A stretch of DNA of 64,000 nt from contig NC_088320.1 in NCBI RefSeq assembly GCF_910592395.1, positions 1,054,001 through 1,118,000 on the forward strand, read 5' to 3'. Both the position numbers and the translations under genes were made by a program. This document shows, piece after piece, positions 34,439 through 45,909 of the stretch. The stretch is from Lineus longissimus. Taxonomy: Eukaryota; Nemertea; Pilidiophora; Heteronemertea; Lineidae. Position 1 is the stretch's first letter, and each line of letters begins with the position of its first letter. Below the pieces are notes generated by a model. The model did no database searches, had not been told where the DNA came from, and worked only from the letters and a program-made list of their open reading frames with translations.

Positions 34439-37400
34439 TCAAACAAACTCGTACAAGTTGCCAGCATCCGTTGTAACGGCACTGTTATCTCTTGATCCTG
34501 GTCTCGTTAAGGTTTTTTTCTTTTTCTTGCTTGACAAGTTTGATTTACACTTCTTCCTCTTCTTTGAACTGTTACCTGGAAAACACAGGAGTTGAATAAA
34601 CGTATGTAACTCTCCTCTATATAGCCCTTGTAAGACTTGTAGAAGGAGCTGTCATTTCACCTGAACTTCAGCTACTTCAGTTTTGGCCTTCATATATCAG
34701 CTCTGCCCTCATGGTGTTTGGTGACACAAGAAACACCTCTTTGAACTAGACTCCTGTTCAGTATCAATTCCCTAAATCAAACCTAAGCCTTCCTCTCCTG
34801 GATGAACTTACATTACTGGAAATGCTTGAAGTTGAAGAAAAAAAGTCAACTTACTTGTAGTAGTAGAAGTAGAATCGGCAGGTGAAGGAGCAGAGGCGGC
34901 CTCCCATTGCAGTGTGTCCCGCATAGCTTGACTGTCTCCATCATCGTACGTGTCGATGTCAACATGAATTTCATCAACCGGGTCGAGACAAGAGCTGTAA
35001 GAAGAGAGAGAGATGGTCCATTGAGTATACCAGACTGGAATATGCAGATACATGCTCAAGATGTGACCTGACAATGGCATCTCGAGCTCGGGCCGACACA
35101 TGTGAGCTGGAAGTTAGACCACAATCCAGAAGCATTTGACAGTCACAACTGTAAATAAATGGAAGGCAGGCAAATCTATCTGACAGCGTTTTATACGCTG
35201 CTGCTGTAGGTAACGTTCAAACAATACACACAAGTCATTCTTTACTACAAACTGTATCATGACATGAAAGACACACTGTAGAAGCAGGTTATTTAAAAAA
35301 AACATAAAGAGAAAAAAATTAGTACACATACAGAAGGGAACATGCTACTTTTAGAAGGATGGTTAGACAATGTTTAAAAACAAGATTAAAGATTCACAGT
35401 CCAAATTAGAAGAGAAGGATATATGTCCTATACAAAAAATCATAAAAAATGCTAGTGTAGCAAGGTCCATCACTCATAAAATTCATGGTTTACAGCACAT
35501 CCAGGACAAAGACGACCTGGAACTGGCTACTCTTAAATTAACCTATGAAAAACTCGTGCATTAAAATAGAAATTAAAGCTAGAATTTAGTAATAAAGGAT
35601 GCTACTTCTAAGTCATCTACGCTAGAAGATAGTACCTCCTCTCATGTCGTGTACGGCAGGAATAAGGCCTGAAACACCACGAAAAAATTCACAATTAAGA
35701 ATAAGAAAAAAGGTAGAAATCTTGCCTTTGATTGACATGTGCATGATGTAAATGTACACAGGTAAAATTATTTAATGTATCTGACTGCCAAAGACACATG
35801 GTCATTTTAACCAACAAGAAAGAGATGTCACATATATGAACTCCTCACCCTATGCCATCACACTCACCTTTGCCCAAGGAGATACCCTCGAACAGCTTTC
35901 CTCTGGTCGTCAGAATGCTGGGGACATTTCATCGATCTGGAACAAGCATATCATTATGAAATTTGAGAGTGACTGAGTAAGACATTTCGCCAGTAGTTGG
36001 AATGCTTCGGCCTTTGACTGAGAAGATAAAACTTTTCTCTCATGATTCAGTTAGTACTGGTCTTTGGGAAGGTATTTCCAAAACAACTAGTACAGCTAAT
36101 GCTGCGAGGCTTCTTCTCTAGTGATAAAAATTGGGGAAACACAGACGCTGAAAGTGTGAAGATCCCATTCAAGTGAGAGGCGCGAGTAACTTGTGATCGA
36201 ATCCTTCTCCATGCCTGTAGATCCAGGACCACTTGACCAGTTACTTTGCTGGGATCCACCCATTGAGGCACAGAAAAGGGTTCATAGCAGACTTCCTGAC
36301 AACGCACCTGGTACACATCTTTTTTGTATGCTCCGATATCACACCACAAGTCTGAAAATAGAAGTAACCCAATTAGTTCTTTCAGTGACGTGCAAACAAG
36401 CCATTTAAACTGCTGCTTCCTGCAATAACATGTATACCAGTAATCACTGCTACGTGTGACAAAAAGATAGCACCACCAGAATGAAGTTATCATGCAATGG
36501 ACTGGTGTTCAAAACTTCTCAAAGTGCTCAGCAACCTTTTGAATCGGGTAACAGTTGGCAAGATTTGATAACGCCTTGCTCTCCAAATGCATGAATGATA
36601 ACTAGACAATGTAGCCATAACTCATTCAAAGATCTTAAGCATGTCGATTACATCTGATCATATTCAGAAATCGACCAGAACGAATTCTTTTTAAATTTAC
36701 CATGAGTAAGAGTGACTTCCTTTCATCAAGGGTCATCGATTCGTACATCGGTGGCTCAATCACAAGAGGCTGACTGTGGACATCACCACCGGTTCCACCT
36801 GAAGATGAGAAAGGATTGAAACATTTGCAATTCAAAGAGCCAAGGTTGGGGTACACATTCACATAAAAACTGAGGGAAATGAGTGACTCAGAAGTGACCA
36901 TACATCATGCACATGGAAGCAATGGGCTCACTGATTTAACTTGTTGAACTAGTTTGCTTTACAAGAATGGATGGGACCCCTGACTGTCTGAACACTTTGT
37001 GGCCAAGCGTCAGTTGCAAGACATGAAATTGGCAAACGGACTAACCACCATTGAGCTTTGTCTTCCCATTTTTTGGCCGACTTGACTTTGTCTTCAGCCG
37101 AGGAGAATTAGCGTACGCTCGGTCTCGCCTCCTTCGTGCTGAAAGTGAAAAGAAAACGTTAACTTGGGTCGTCTTTCAATCCAGCTTGGAATGCTAACAG
37201 GACCTAGTTTCTCACTGTACTCAGCATACATGTAGCAAGCTGCAGTGCATTTCCTTATCAGCCACGAGTCAGTTGATAGACCTCTCTTATAAGAAGGCAG
37301 TGACAATGTTAGCCATTCAAAACCAGAAGCCCTGACACGCCTCAGTTCGACCGTATTTAAATCTGTACCTTTCCTATCATTCCACTCGAAGTCTTGTTCA

Positions 37401-38997
37401 TCATCACTGTTCTGGAGTTCATTATCACTGTGGTTCTCCTTCTTCACACCAGCCCGGGCGATCCTGAAATATCACAGCTCGGAAATGACAGTACTGATAT
37501 GTCAGGAAAAGATATGGATCATGGTGTCTGCAAAGAATGTACTCTAGGGATCTGCCGGGTACAAAAGAATTGCTTATGAAATGCATCATTTTTCAAGGGT
37601 TCAAAAATCCAGATCATCCATGGTCCATTTACAAGTCAAATCGGCAATTGCTGTCTAAAGACATTTTCATTGTATTCATGAGTTCACTTTCAATGGCCGT
37701 ACCTTCGACTTGCAATCCTTGAGCTGTTCCTACCCATTCCCATACATTTTTCCAGGTGTGGGGCAAACCTAGAGGCTGCAAGATTCCTACTACAACTTGG
37801 ACAGACACACTCCAGCTGTTTCTTCATTGGGACCTGTCCGAACACATCAAGGCCTTTCTCATCTACGGTTTCTTAAATGATAAATTGATGCAAATTTCCA
37901 ACTTAGCTGCTGTGTTAGGACACTCGAGTGTTCAGAAAATTTACCTTTTTATAGCCATAGTTAACAATGAATTGATATAAAAGATGAAAGTGTCGAATCA
38001 ATCTTTAAAAACATCATGCTAGTTCTTTACTCAACTACTAGCTAGCAGTTAACATGTCTTAGTTGCTTCAACTACAGGCTTTGATTCAATCCTACAGAGA
38101 TAGCATTTACAAGATATGTTATACTTACTGAATGCAATATTCGACCTGAAAAAGGGAATAGAGAATAGCAGAGTTTGGACAAATTCATTGATTTGATAAA
38201 CCCAGTTTACACACACGACAATATTTCAGCCCATCACTCATAAATATTTTTGTCAAACTTCTTCAGCGGTTGTATTGTACTTTGGGAGTTAAATTCTCCA
38301 GGTCCAGGGAGTACTGCTCCTCCAAGGCGGGATGCCACAACAGTTTTTTGAACCAACTGGGTTTCTTGGCCTGGTGACTGCGTCTTGGACAGTCTTCTCA
38401 TCAGTTAAAGTGTTGATGGATTTTACTGGATGAATATCTTTATTCAATCAGACAGATATCTCGACTTACTACATACATGGTTACACAATCTGCTGACACT
38501 AACATATTCATAACTCTGTGAATGATTGGTGTTCACTTTCACCACTTACTCTGGATCCAGGTCGGCCAAAAACAACGTCCCAATCTTAGCACTGCGATGA
38601 GTTTCGAAACAGACCCCCAGTGTCATTTCATCGATCAGATCATACATCACTTCAGAATACAATTCCTGAAACAAATAAAATATGGGTCATCAGGCAACTC
38701 TATTGAAAACTATAGTTGTCAAGTTGTGCCATGGCCACGCATGCCAATTGCCAGCATATCAATGGTCACGGGGGGGGGGGGGGGGGCGTAGAGCAGTACA
38801 TATCTAATAGTATACTCTGGTGCATATAATAAAGTTAAAACCAAGCGCTACAGGTTGGTGCCAAGATTAGAAATTTAGTGGTAGTCTTTCTGCACTGCAT
38901 TGCACATCAGTGAAATGCATGCATGCATGAATTGAATGATTGAATGAATGAATGAATTGGTAGGGCCTACCTGGGCTCGCCGAGATTCCGAGGCCAT
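34439..38997 (-). CDS. ATXN7L3: Ataxin-7-like protein 3 (Sgf11), SAGA DUB-module subunit
   Basis: Complete 333-aa nuclear protein that anchors and activates the USP22-type H2B deubiquitinase in the SAGA coactivator complex. Eleven exons: 38971-38997, 38550-38665, 38129-38145, 37703-37871, 37369-37463, 37049-37138, 36701-36798, 36308-36351, 35868-35936, 34855-34994, 34439-34575; total 1002 nt with all phases matching. An N-terminal helix ([19 protein letters not shown], docking to the DUB module in the family) precedes [19 protein letters not shown]. The Sgf11 zinc finger (residues 77-96) is CPSC ... APHLEKC, followed by [11 protein letters not shown]. The SCA7 domain (206-226) is [14 protein letters not shown] and [18 protein letters not shown]. 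The C-terminus is Ser-rich, then Lys-rich ([13 protein letters not shown]), a likely nuclear signal. Length is close to vertebrate ATXN7L3 (about 350). Exon 3 is only 17 nt. Confidence 0.93.
38129..38145 (-). other. ATXN7L3: 17-nt microexon of ATXN7L3
   Basis: The acceptor CTTTTTCAG and donor GTAAG flank 17 nt encoding the join between LADLDPE and [13 protein letters not shown]. Omitting it would shift the frame, since the exon enters in phase 2 and leaves in phase 1. Confidence 0.7.
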
Positions 38998-40270
38998 TTC
39001 CCCGCGATATTATTTGGTTCAACGACTTGCTTACACTGTAAACAACTGTTCATTGGGTAAAGAAACGTTTGCTTATTAAGTTCAACATCGTTTTTTGTAG
39101 CGTCGTTTTGGCTATTACTGTGTTTCACGAAATTTGACAGAAATTTTTTTGATAAACCTCTGCGGCAAATCGTTGTGGTTGTCGCTTTATGATAACTTAG
39201 GTCTCATTAGGGACTTTTTTGTATTCATGCGCGGCCAAGCCCTAACCGTAGTTCCTAAAATCATTGATTTCTCGGTCCTCACAGTACGTCAGTGTTAATT
39301 CAGCAGTTGTTTTGGCAAATACATGTTTTTCTGGAGTTTCTGAAACCTAGAGCGCTACTCAATAGGCGGCTAACAAGAAACAACGCATTTACTGTTGTTG
39401 CCGACGTATGTGTACACTGAACTTGGGATGTGCGTCGGCCCCGTGTTGAAATGCCGTCCAGTGCCAGTTGGTGCGTTTTTCGCTGATTTGTGCCAAATTC
39501 AACATATCTCAAAAGTTCAATGGTTGACCCTCGTTTTTTTAAAATTTTTGTCTAGCGTAACCAACTGTCTTTCATGGGAGAATGGTCACTGTAAGAATTA
39601 TTCAGGAAGAAATGTATAATATTTGGGGTTTTTCGTGATTGTTCGGACTTGTCATTTCTTGGGCAGGTGGCGATTGCGGTTTACCAGTTACTCTAAGCAC
39701 GGGTGACTCTGGGCAGAGATGGGGTGTCAGTGTCTCTCTCAAGAGCGTACAACGGACTGTCTGCAGGATGCCTCATCCAATACTAAAGAGACAGGGCTTT
39801 TAGCACCTCTGTAGGGACAACCACACATCGCAAGGATAGGATACAACACAAGTTTGAATGTCCTGGAATAATTCGCATCTCTTTACGAGACTAAATCGGA
39901 CGCTCTGTAATGTCACATCCTTCGAACTCCAGGGACACATAGATACACACATTGAGCGCCAGTTCCGCGAGTAGTGGAGAAATGGGACTTTGTCAGTAAA
40001 AAAAAATTATCTAGGCAGATTTCGCAAGCCCTCACGAGCGAAGATGTATGAAAGATGGTCTGTGGTGTCATGAAATCCTGCTTAAGTTCAGTTACGCGAT
40101 ATTCGTAAATCGGCTCAATCATCGATACCATGATGACTATACAGATATAGGAAACCAGACAGAGCTCTTCAGAACTGTCGTCACACATAGACGTTGGTCT
40201 CCGCAAGGCTTGGAAAAACTGTCTCTTCTTCTCGATCGTCAACTGCTTACATACAAGTTGGCTATCTCAT
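38998..40270. other. Upstream flank of ATXN7L3
   Basis: Likely 5' UTR and promoter side of ATXN7L3. No other gene, element or clear core-promoter motif was recognised. Confidence 0.4.
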
Positions 40271-40276
40271 TCGGGG

Positions 40277-40640
40277 TTGAAACGGGATGCAAATTAAGTT
40301 ACGGTACAGGCTAGTTCGTCCCTGACCGCAGGCGTGAGGTATTTTTGATGAAGAAGGTGTATTTGGTAAGTGCATAAATCTCACTTTTCGAGAGTGTCCC
40401 CCACGCTGAGAGACCGAAGGACAAGAGACAAAGGCTGATGATATGTCATTCTGGATTGAAACGGGATGCAAATTAAGTTACGGTACAGACTCTGGGCTAT
40501 TTCGTCCCTGTCTGCAGGCGTGAGGTATTTTGGCGAGGAAGGCGCATTTGGTGTCGTTTGGTTAGTGCATAAATCTAACTTTTCGAGAGTGTCCCCCACG
40601 CTGAGAGACCGAAGGACAAGAGACAAAGGCTGATGATATG
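40277..40640. repeat. About 180-bp tandem duplication
   Basis: Copy 1 starts at 40277 and copy 2 at 40456 with the same ttgaaacgggatgcaaatt start. Both end with accgaaggacaagagac and ggctgatgatatg. A third, short and diverged copy of that end is at about 40791-40835. No function is evident. Confidence 0.85.
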
Positions 40641-40899
40641 GCAACTTTTATTGGGCAAGTATATAATATATACTACAAAACTTAGATTTAGTGGCGGGCA
40701 TGCGGAATCAGAAAAGGCTGACCGTAAATTGTTGCACGTGAAGATAGTGTAGTGTGTTGATCGAACTTGTTCGGAGTGATCCGCACACTTATTGACCGAA
40801 GGACAAGAGACGAAGGTTATGATATGACAACATTTGTTTGGCAAGTACATACATATGAATAATGCAAAACTTGGAATACAATAACACAACGTTGATACT

Positions 40900-42700
40900 G
40901 CTGACGCCGCTTGAGCCGCTTGAGCAAGCGTGTCAAGGGATCAGAGGTTGGGTCAGTGCGCATGCGGGGCATGGGATGGAGGGTGGTGCACTTGAGTGTC
41001 GATAAGGATGGGGGGGGGGGGCAAAGGCAAATGACAATAGCATAATAACAATTGAACAATGTACAAGTCGTAAGTAACCGTGACCGCTTTCAAGGTGGCA
41101 AGAACTGATTGCGGACCAAAACATCTGTTAACACCAATGGAGCATTCTCTTGTACTGTATTTTAGCCCAAAACCGCCCAATCAAAATGGTGCAGAGACTC
41201 GATTGACGTTTATTGTCTTCAAGAGGAAATTGATCTCAAAACTGATATGGGCCTATAGTATAAATAATATCCTACCTAAAATATAGGCCTTCTGTTAAAT
41301 TAGGCCTGCCTTAGGAAAAAAGAAAGAAAACCTACAACCAATTCCTCTTGAAAACAAATATGTCAATAAGGCTCATCCATGCATCATTTGAGTAAAACAA
41401 TGTAGAAACACATTTTTGCTGTGATCAAGAAATAGCTCCATTGTTGTAATGTTGCACTTCTTGTGCTATGAAATAGCTCAGATACGGTAAATGGATTGCC
41501 ACATTGAAAACGGAACAAGAAATAGCAATATTCTGGATCAGCGAGTACATACATGAAGTGCTATTGTTTCAGGAATAAGCACATATTTTGCAAGATTCAC
41601 TTTTAACAAAGAGTAACAATGTTCGATGTTTAATTTTCAGGGTCGAAAACAGGTGAGTGTCAACCCATTCTGGGCCAACAGCATGAATTACAACAAGAAA
41701 AGGGTCAATTCCGCTGGGAACTGCTGTTCCCTGATCATGGCTCTTGACTACTGGCCTGGAACAGAAAGGGAAGATTTAGATACCAAGAAACATTGAAATA
41801 TACAATTTTTTTTTAATGACGTGTTTTAAAAAAATCTATTATAGCATATCAGTAATATGTCTATACACATGTTTATGTCTGTGACAGCCTCATTGGCACT
41901 AATAAGATGAATCAATTAAATTCAATTGTCAGGCAATGGTGGTCAACCTGCCTCGGGTTTGTCCCAATATCAGTCACATGATGACGGACCTAAAGCCTCA
42001 TTTCATCAACTGTAGCCAGCTTATCGAATTTTATCTCATTTACCTCAATTGTGTTCCACAAATCTGGCATCCTGAATATTTATCTCTCAGAAGTGGCCTC
42101 GGTCGCGTTGGCTCGATTCTTGAGTCGGGACAGCGAAACCACACAAGATGGAGCAATCCACCTGAAAAAAATTGGAGACAATTCGAATGCTGCTTCAGTG
42201 AACAATGGGCGATCTGTTCAGGAGACGTCTTTCAAATCGCCCATGGTTTCATAAACGAGAGCTGAACAGACAGTTCCAGCTACTCTTCGCATATTTCCTT
42301 CTTCCAATGCATACATCTCGTTTTGTCTCGACCACACTTGCATAGCTATTTACTTTAAGGTCACGTGCAGGTCTTATTGGTAATTGCTGGGGTGAAACTT
42401 GGTACTGCGGGACAGACTTACATGTCCACAAAACGCAATGTCACTGCTGGACTGATTTACAAGTCCACAAAACGCAGAATCGGACATGGACATCATTACC
42501 CCAGCAAGAACCCAATGTAACCCCACAAATAGGGCCGTTTATAATGTTTAAGACATGTTTATACAATAACAATGCTGAAGCTATTGCCTGCAGTGACCTT
42601 GCTAATCATTTTTATGTGGGAGGGGCCAGGGACCGTGACTATTGATAAAGTCCTCACGATATTATATTCGTCAACAATGGGGCACAGACTTTCAGATATT
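40900..42700. other. Intergenic stretch
   Basis: Contains a 12-G run at 41010-41021. A plus-strand open stretch near 41640-41800 (GRKQVSVNPFWANSMNYN) is open but has no start, match or convincing splice context. Nothing else was recognised. Confidence 0.35.
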
Positions 42701-42926
42701 TTCGTGACTGACCTATATTACCAGTACAGTCCAATATATATTTCTTTTTTTTTGACTGACCTCTATTACCAGTACAGTCCAATATATATTTCATTTTTCG
42801 TGACTGACCTATATTACCAGTACAGTCCAATACATATTCTATTCTTCGTGACTGACCTATATTACCAGTACAGTCCAATATATATTTTATTTTTTGTGAC
42901 TGACCTATATTACCAGTACAGTCCAA
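42701..42926. repeat. 48-bp tandem repeat, about 4.7 copies
   Basis: Units share gactgacctatattacc and agtacagtccaatat; starts are at 42705, 42754, 42802, 42850 and 42898. Since 48 is a multiple of 3, both strands stay open and give repeats of VTDLYYQYSPIYISFF (+) or DCTGNIGQSRKMKYIL (-). No flanking gene structure supports translation. Confidence 0.9.
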
Positions 42927-43249
42927 AGACACTATTTAGTCTGTATATTATTCTAGGGCTGGGGTGGGGGATGGGGAAATTCTCCAGTGACAAACTTTTT
43001 GATTGTCATTCTGGTAAAAAAAAACACGTCCAAAGAAGAAATTTATTCTCATAACTTATAACAATGCTCGAAAAAAACTTTTAAAATGTTCATGTGGCGA
43101 GTCGCCACATGTACCGACTATACCTGTGGATCTAAATATATATATCATCATTGAAATCCTCAGAGAAATTAAACCAAGACAAAAAAGGGTTCCATGCCCT
43201 TGGTTTCCATGTACCGCGAACGATGCTAACGATAGGATTTAGCTGACAG

Positions 43250-43786
43250 GATTTGGCCACATGAACCCCTCCCTGTCCAGAAGACGCGGGGGTCGTCAGA
43301 TCAATTTGAAACCGCCATGGACATCACTTCTTCCCCCTCACAAGTCGGTCGCGATGACCTCCATGTGCAAACCATTTTGGCTGTGGATGCCCTGGTAACC
43401 CATGTCGCCTAACCAGACATAGCGCGCTGCCTGACTAGAAGTTACCGCCTCTGAGACCCAGGGTTGAGACACTGGGGTCTGCCCCTAGCTGACAGGTGGC
43501 TGGAGATCCATATCATAGAGCATACCAACCGTACATAACCGGCTGGACTGGTACACCCTATCAGGCTCAGACTCCCCAACGGAGTCTATTGAGCGCAGCC
43601 GCAGCGCCAGTTAATATGGATGGATTTACGTCGTCAAATAGCTGTCGACCTGATGAGCATTCGTTCACGGTACATAGAGTTTATCGGGGTTGGGGGCGAA
43701 GAGACAAGACCAGGAACTCCTATGGGGTCGCGGGTGCAATGCAACCCGAGGAACGAGATGCACCCAAAGTACAAACTCGAAAATAA
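43250..43786 (+). CDS. Tentative hypothetical gene, last two exons
   Basis: Possible exons 43250-43394 (WPHEPLPVQKTRGSSDQF ... ILAVDAL) and 43496-43786 (VAGDPYHRAYQPYITGW ... KVQTRK, then TAA). Both have CAG acceptors, the first has a GTAACC donor, and phase 0 joins them over a 101-nt intron. I do not recognise the family, found no start exon, and base this only on open frames and splice sites. Confidence 0.25.
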
Positions 43787-43791
43787 CTGGC

Positions 43792-45906
43792 TCATCCTTC
43801 GCCATAGGTGTCAAGTATGTACCACTTATACAGACAGGCGTCATTAACGTTGGGTAACACCTCACAAGGAGCAATACCAAGCATTTTCAAGACCTCATAT
43901 TTAGCGAAAAGGTGTGACAACAATGATAATATATCAGATCCAATACCAGTCCCTTGACCAAACCCAACCATTTCTTGAAAGTTCAAAGGACGTCGGGGCT
44001 TCTGAAAGAAAAAAGAATTGGCCATGACAGCTACGGTAGATAGATCGAAGTGATAGATGGGCTAACTGTCTATCTGAAAAGGGCGGGCGGGCAAATTTTT
44101 TTTCCTGAACCTTTTGGGCACTATAGTGAACATTTGTACAGGGACTTTCAGCCAATCAGATTTCGACAAATACATGACGTCAGAATTCTTACAAACTTTA
44201 GAGCAGTTGGTAGAGCGCTCGTCAGAAATGGCAGAATACGATGTTCGATCCAAAGGTCACGAGTTCGAATCCGGTTGTGGACAACATTTTTCTTTTTCGT
44301 TTTTACTCTTTATATTTTATTCTTATAACGCGTTTCTTTTCCCTTGTTATTTAGATTTTAGATATTTTAGTTATTTCTGCTGCCTGCAACATACCTACAG
44401 AAAGGACAATAACAATAGCCCATCTCCAAGATCCAAGGGATAGTCCTTCAGATATCATATTGAGCATGAATATACAATGTCTCATGTGAATGGTCTTCCT
44501 CCAGTAGGAATATGTTTCTCTGCAATGAGACTTGTCTTTCGATACTGCCTCGTGTGTATGGTCTTCCACCAGTATATTTTGATACTGTATGCTTCAAATT
44601 TGATTAACGAGCACAAAACAATACAAGCTTACTTCTAAGTTTCATGATGACGCCCCGATGACGACACATATTTATCGGAGTCTGATTGGCTGAGAACCTG
44701 TGTACAAATGTACACTGTACTGCCCGAAAGGTTCAGGAAAAAAAATTCGCGGCCGGGCGATTAAGCAGGCGCATACAGTTAGATATTAAAATGGTAACAA
44801 AATGGCCGAAATTTATCTTCGCACACCATCTTTATACTTGTATAGGAGCTATAGGTGAAACTCAATGGTGACGAGATTATTACTGCTCCCGAAAGAGATT
44901 TTAAGTAGCCTATGTCTTTGTTTGCTGCTGGTTTGCTGCGGCTTTCAGCAGCTTCCTACCGCGAAAACATGCTCACATGCATGCATAAAAACCTAAAGTT
45001 GCCGCCATTGTGATGTAAATACGTGGGGTATTTCCCACCTCCTCTAGCCTTTAGGATTTATTGATCACCGAGACGATTGGTAATTTCTGCCATGTCTTCA
45101 TGTAAATGTCTCTGAACTACTTCGATTGTATGCCTTATCTTTCTGATCCGGTCAAGGTCCTCATCATACATGTCACATGTCACAGTATCAAGGGCTGATT
45201 GGTACAGGGATAGAATGTGTTATGAGCACGTTACACATTGCGCCAAGCACGTGGCGTGTGACGTCATAAAACATGGCAGACATGACCGATCGTCTCATTT
45301 TCTTGCTGCCAGAACGATAAAGTACCATAGATAGGGTATAGGCTAACAGTGTCCTCCTTTCAAAGGTCAGCTAAGCCGATTGTGGAAATATTCAGAACAG
45401 CAGTGGCGGATTTAGGGGTCCCGCATGAGTCATCCCTTTTTGATATTTTAGGGCACCTCTCCTCAAGAATCCTCCACCTCATTTTCAGGATTGCACCTTC
45501 GGCTCTATCATGAGTTCTCATTGGTGGGGCAGCACCACCCCCCCCCCGCTTCTTTCCTAAATTTCTGGATCCGCCACTGCTGCAGAGATGAGAAGTTTCA
45601 AAAGAATACATGTATGTGCGATCAAGGAAGTTTCGATCGAGAAAAATAACTCACCATGGTGATGTTCACGTCGTATCTTGTGATAAACCGGTTGGGCAGC
45701 ATTGGGTGTGCTAGACAGGACAACGTGTCTGGCGTCTGCAAGAAATGAAAATGAAAAGATAAGATAAGATTGTACATTGTATCAGAAAATAGTCACAAAA
45801 TTTGGGGAGAAAAAGTTGTGGAGAAATCAGGCTGAACTCACCAATGTTGAACCAGTGCTTCGACTTGGCGTCGACACAACTGAACGCTTGTGTTCCCCAA
45901 ACCGGT
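43792..45906 (-). CDS. Tentative hypothetical gene, last three exons
   Basis: Possible exons 45842-45906 (RFGEHKRSVVSTPSRSTGS), 45655-45735 (TPDTLSCLAHPMLPNRF, ITRYDVNITM) and 43792-44001 (KPRRPLNFQEMVGFGQG ... KWYILDTYGEG, then TGA). The donors are GTGAGT and the acceptors TTGCAG and TTTCAG; the frame is kept across both junctions. The intron holds two inverted repeat copies, a tRNA-like segment and a hAT-like element. The family is not recognised and the first exons were not found. Confidence 0.35.
44045..44165. repeat. Dispersed repeat, copy in one orientation
   Basis: Contains ttttcctgaaccttttggg and gtgaacatttgtacag. It is inverted relative to a second copy at 44680-44790 (ctgcccgaaaggttcagg). 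Confidence 0.65.
44192..44280 (+). repeat. Degenerate tRNA-like sequence
   Basis: An A-box-like tagagcagttgg (44199-44210) and B-box-like agttcgaatcc (44262-44272) are about 18 nt farther apart than in a normal tRNA. The T stem pairs poorly and a T-rich tract follows. Probably a SINE head or tRNA pseudogene. Confidence 0.45.
44680..44790. repeat. Dispersed repeat, inverted copy
   Basis: The inverted partner of 44045-44165; contains ctgattggctgag and gtgtacaaatgtacac. The two copies could form a long hairpin in a transcript. Confidence 0.65.
45401..45579. mobile_element. hAT-like MITE
   Basis: The termini are inverted: cagtggcggatttag at the left and ctggatccgccactg at the right, a layout common in hAT-derived MITEs. 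The inside is Pro/Gly-codon-like low complexity with a C run. An 8-bp target duplication is not evident. Confidence 0.55.
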
Positions 45907-45909
45907 CTG

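Noticed and set aside
36245-36351. Longer form of ATXN7L3 exon 8 using a GTAACT donor at 36239-36244
   Set aside because: It is in phase but inserts about 21 residues in the middle of the SCA7 zinc site; the GTGCGT donor ending at 36308 gives the conserved [10 protein letters not shown].
37703-38500. Alternative ATXN7L3 zinc-finger exon at 38.28-38.40 kb ([13 protein letters not shown])
   Set aside because: It resembles the motif but lacks every Cys/His; the real exon is 37703-37871 and fits in phase.
45250-45290. CRE-like tgacgtca as a promoter element
   Set aside because: A single 8-bp match without a confirmed nearby transcription start is expected by chance.
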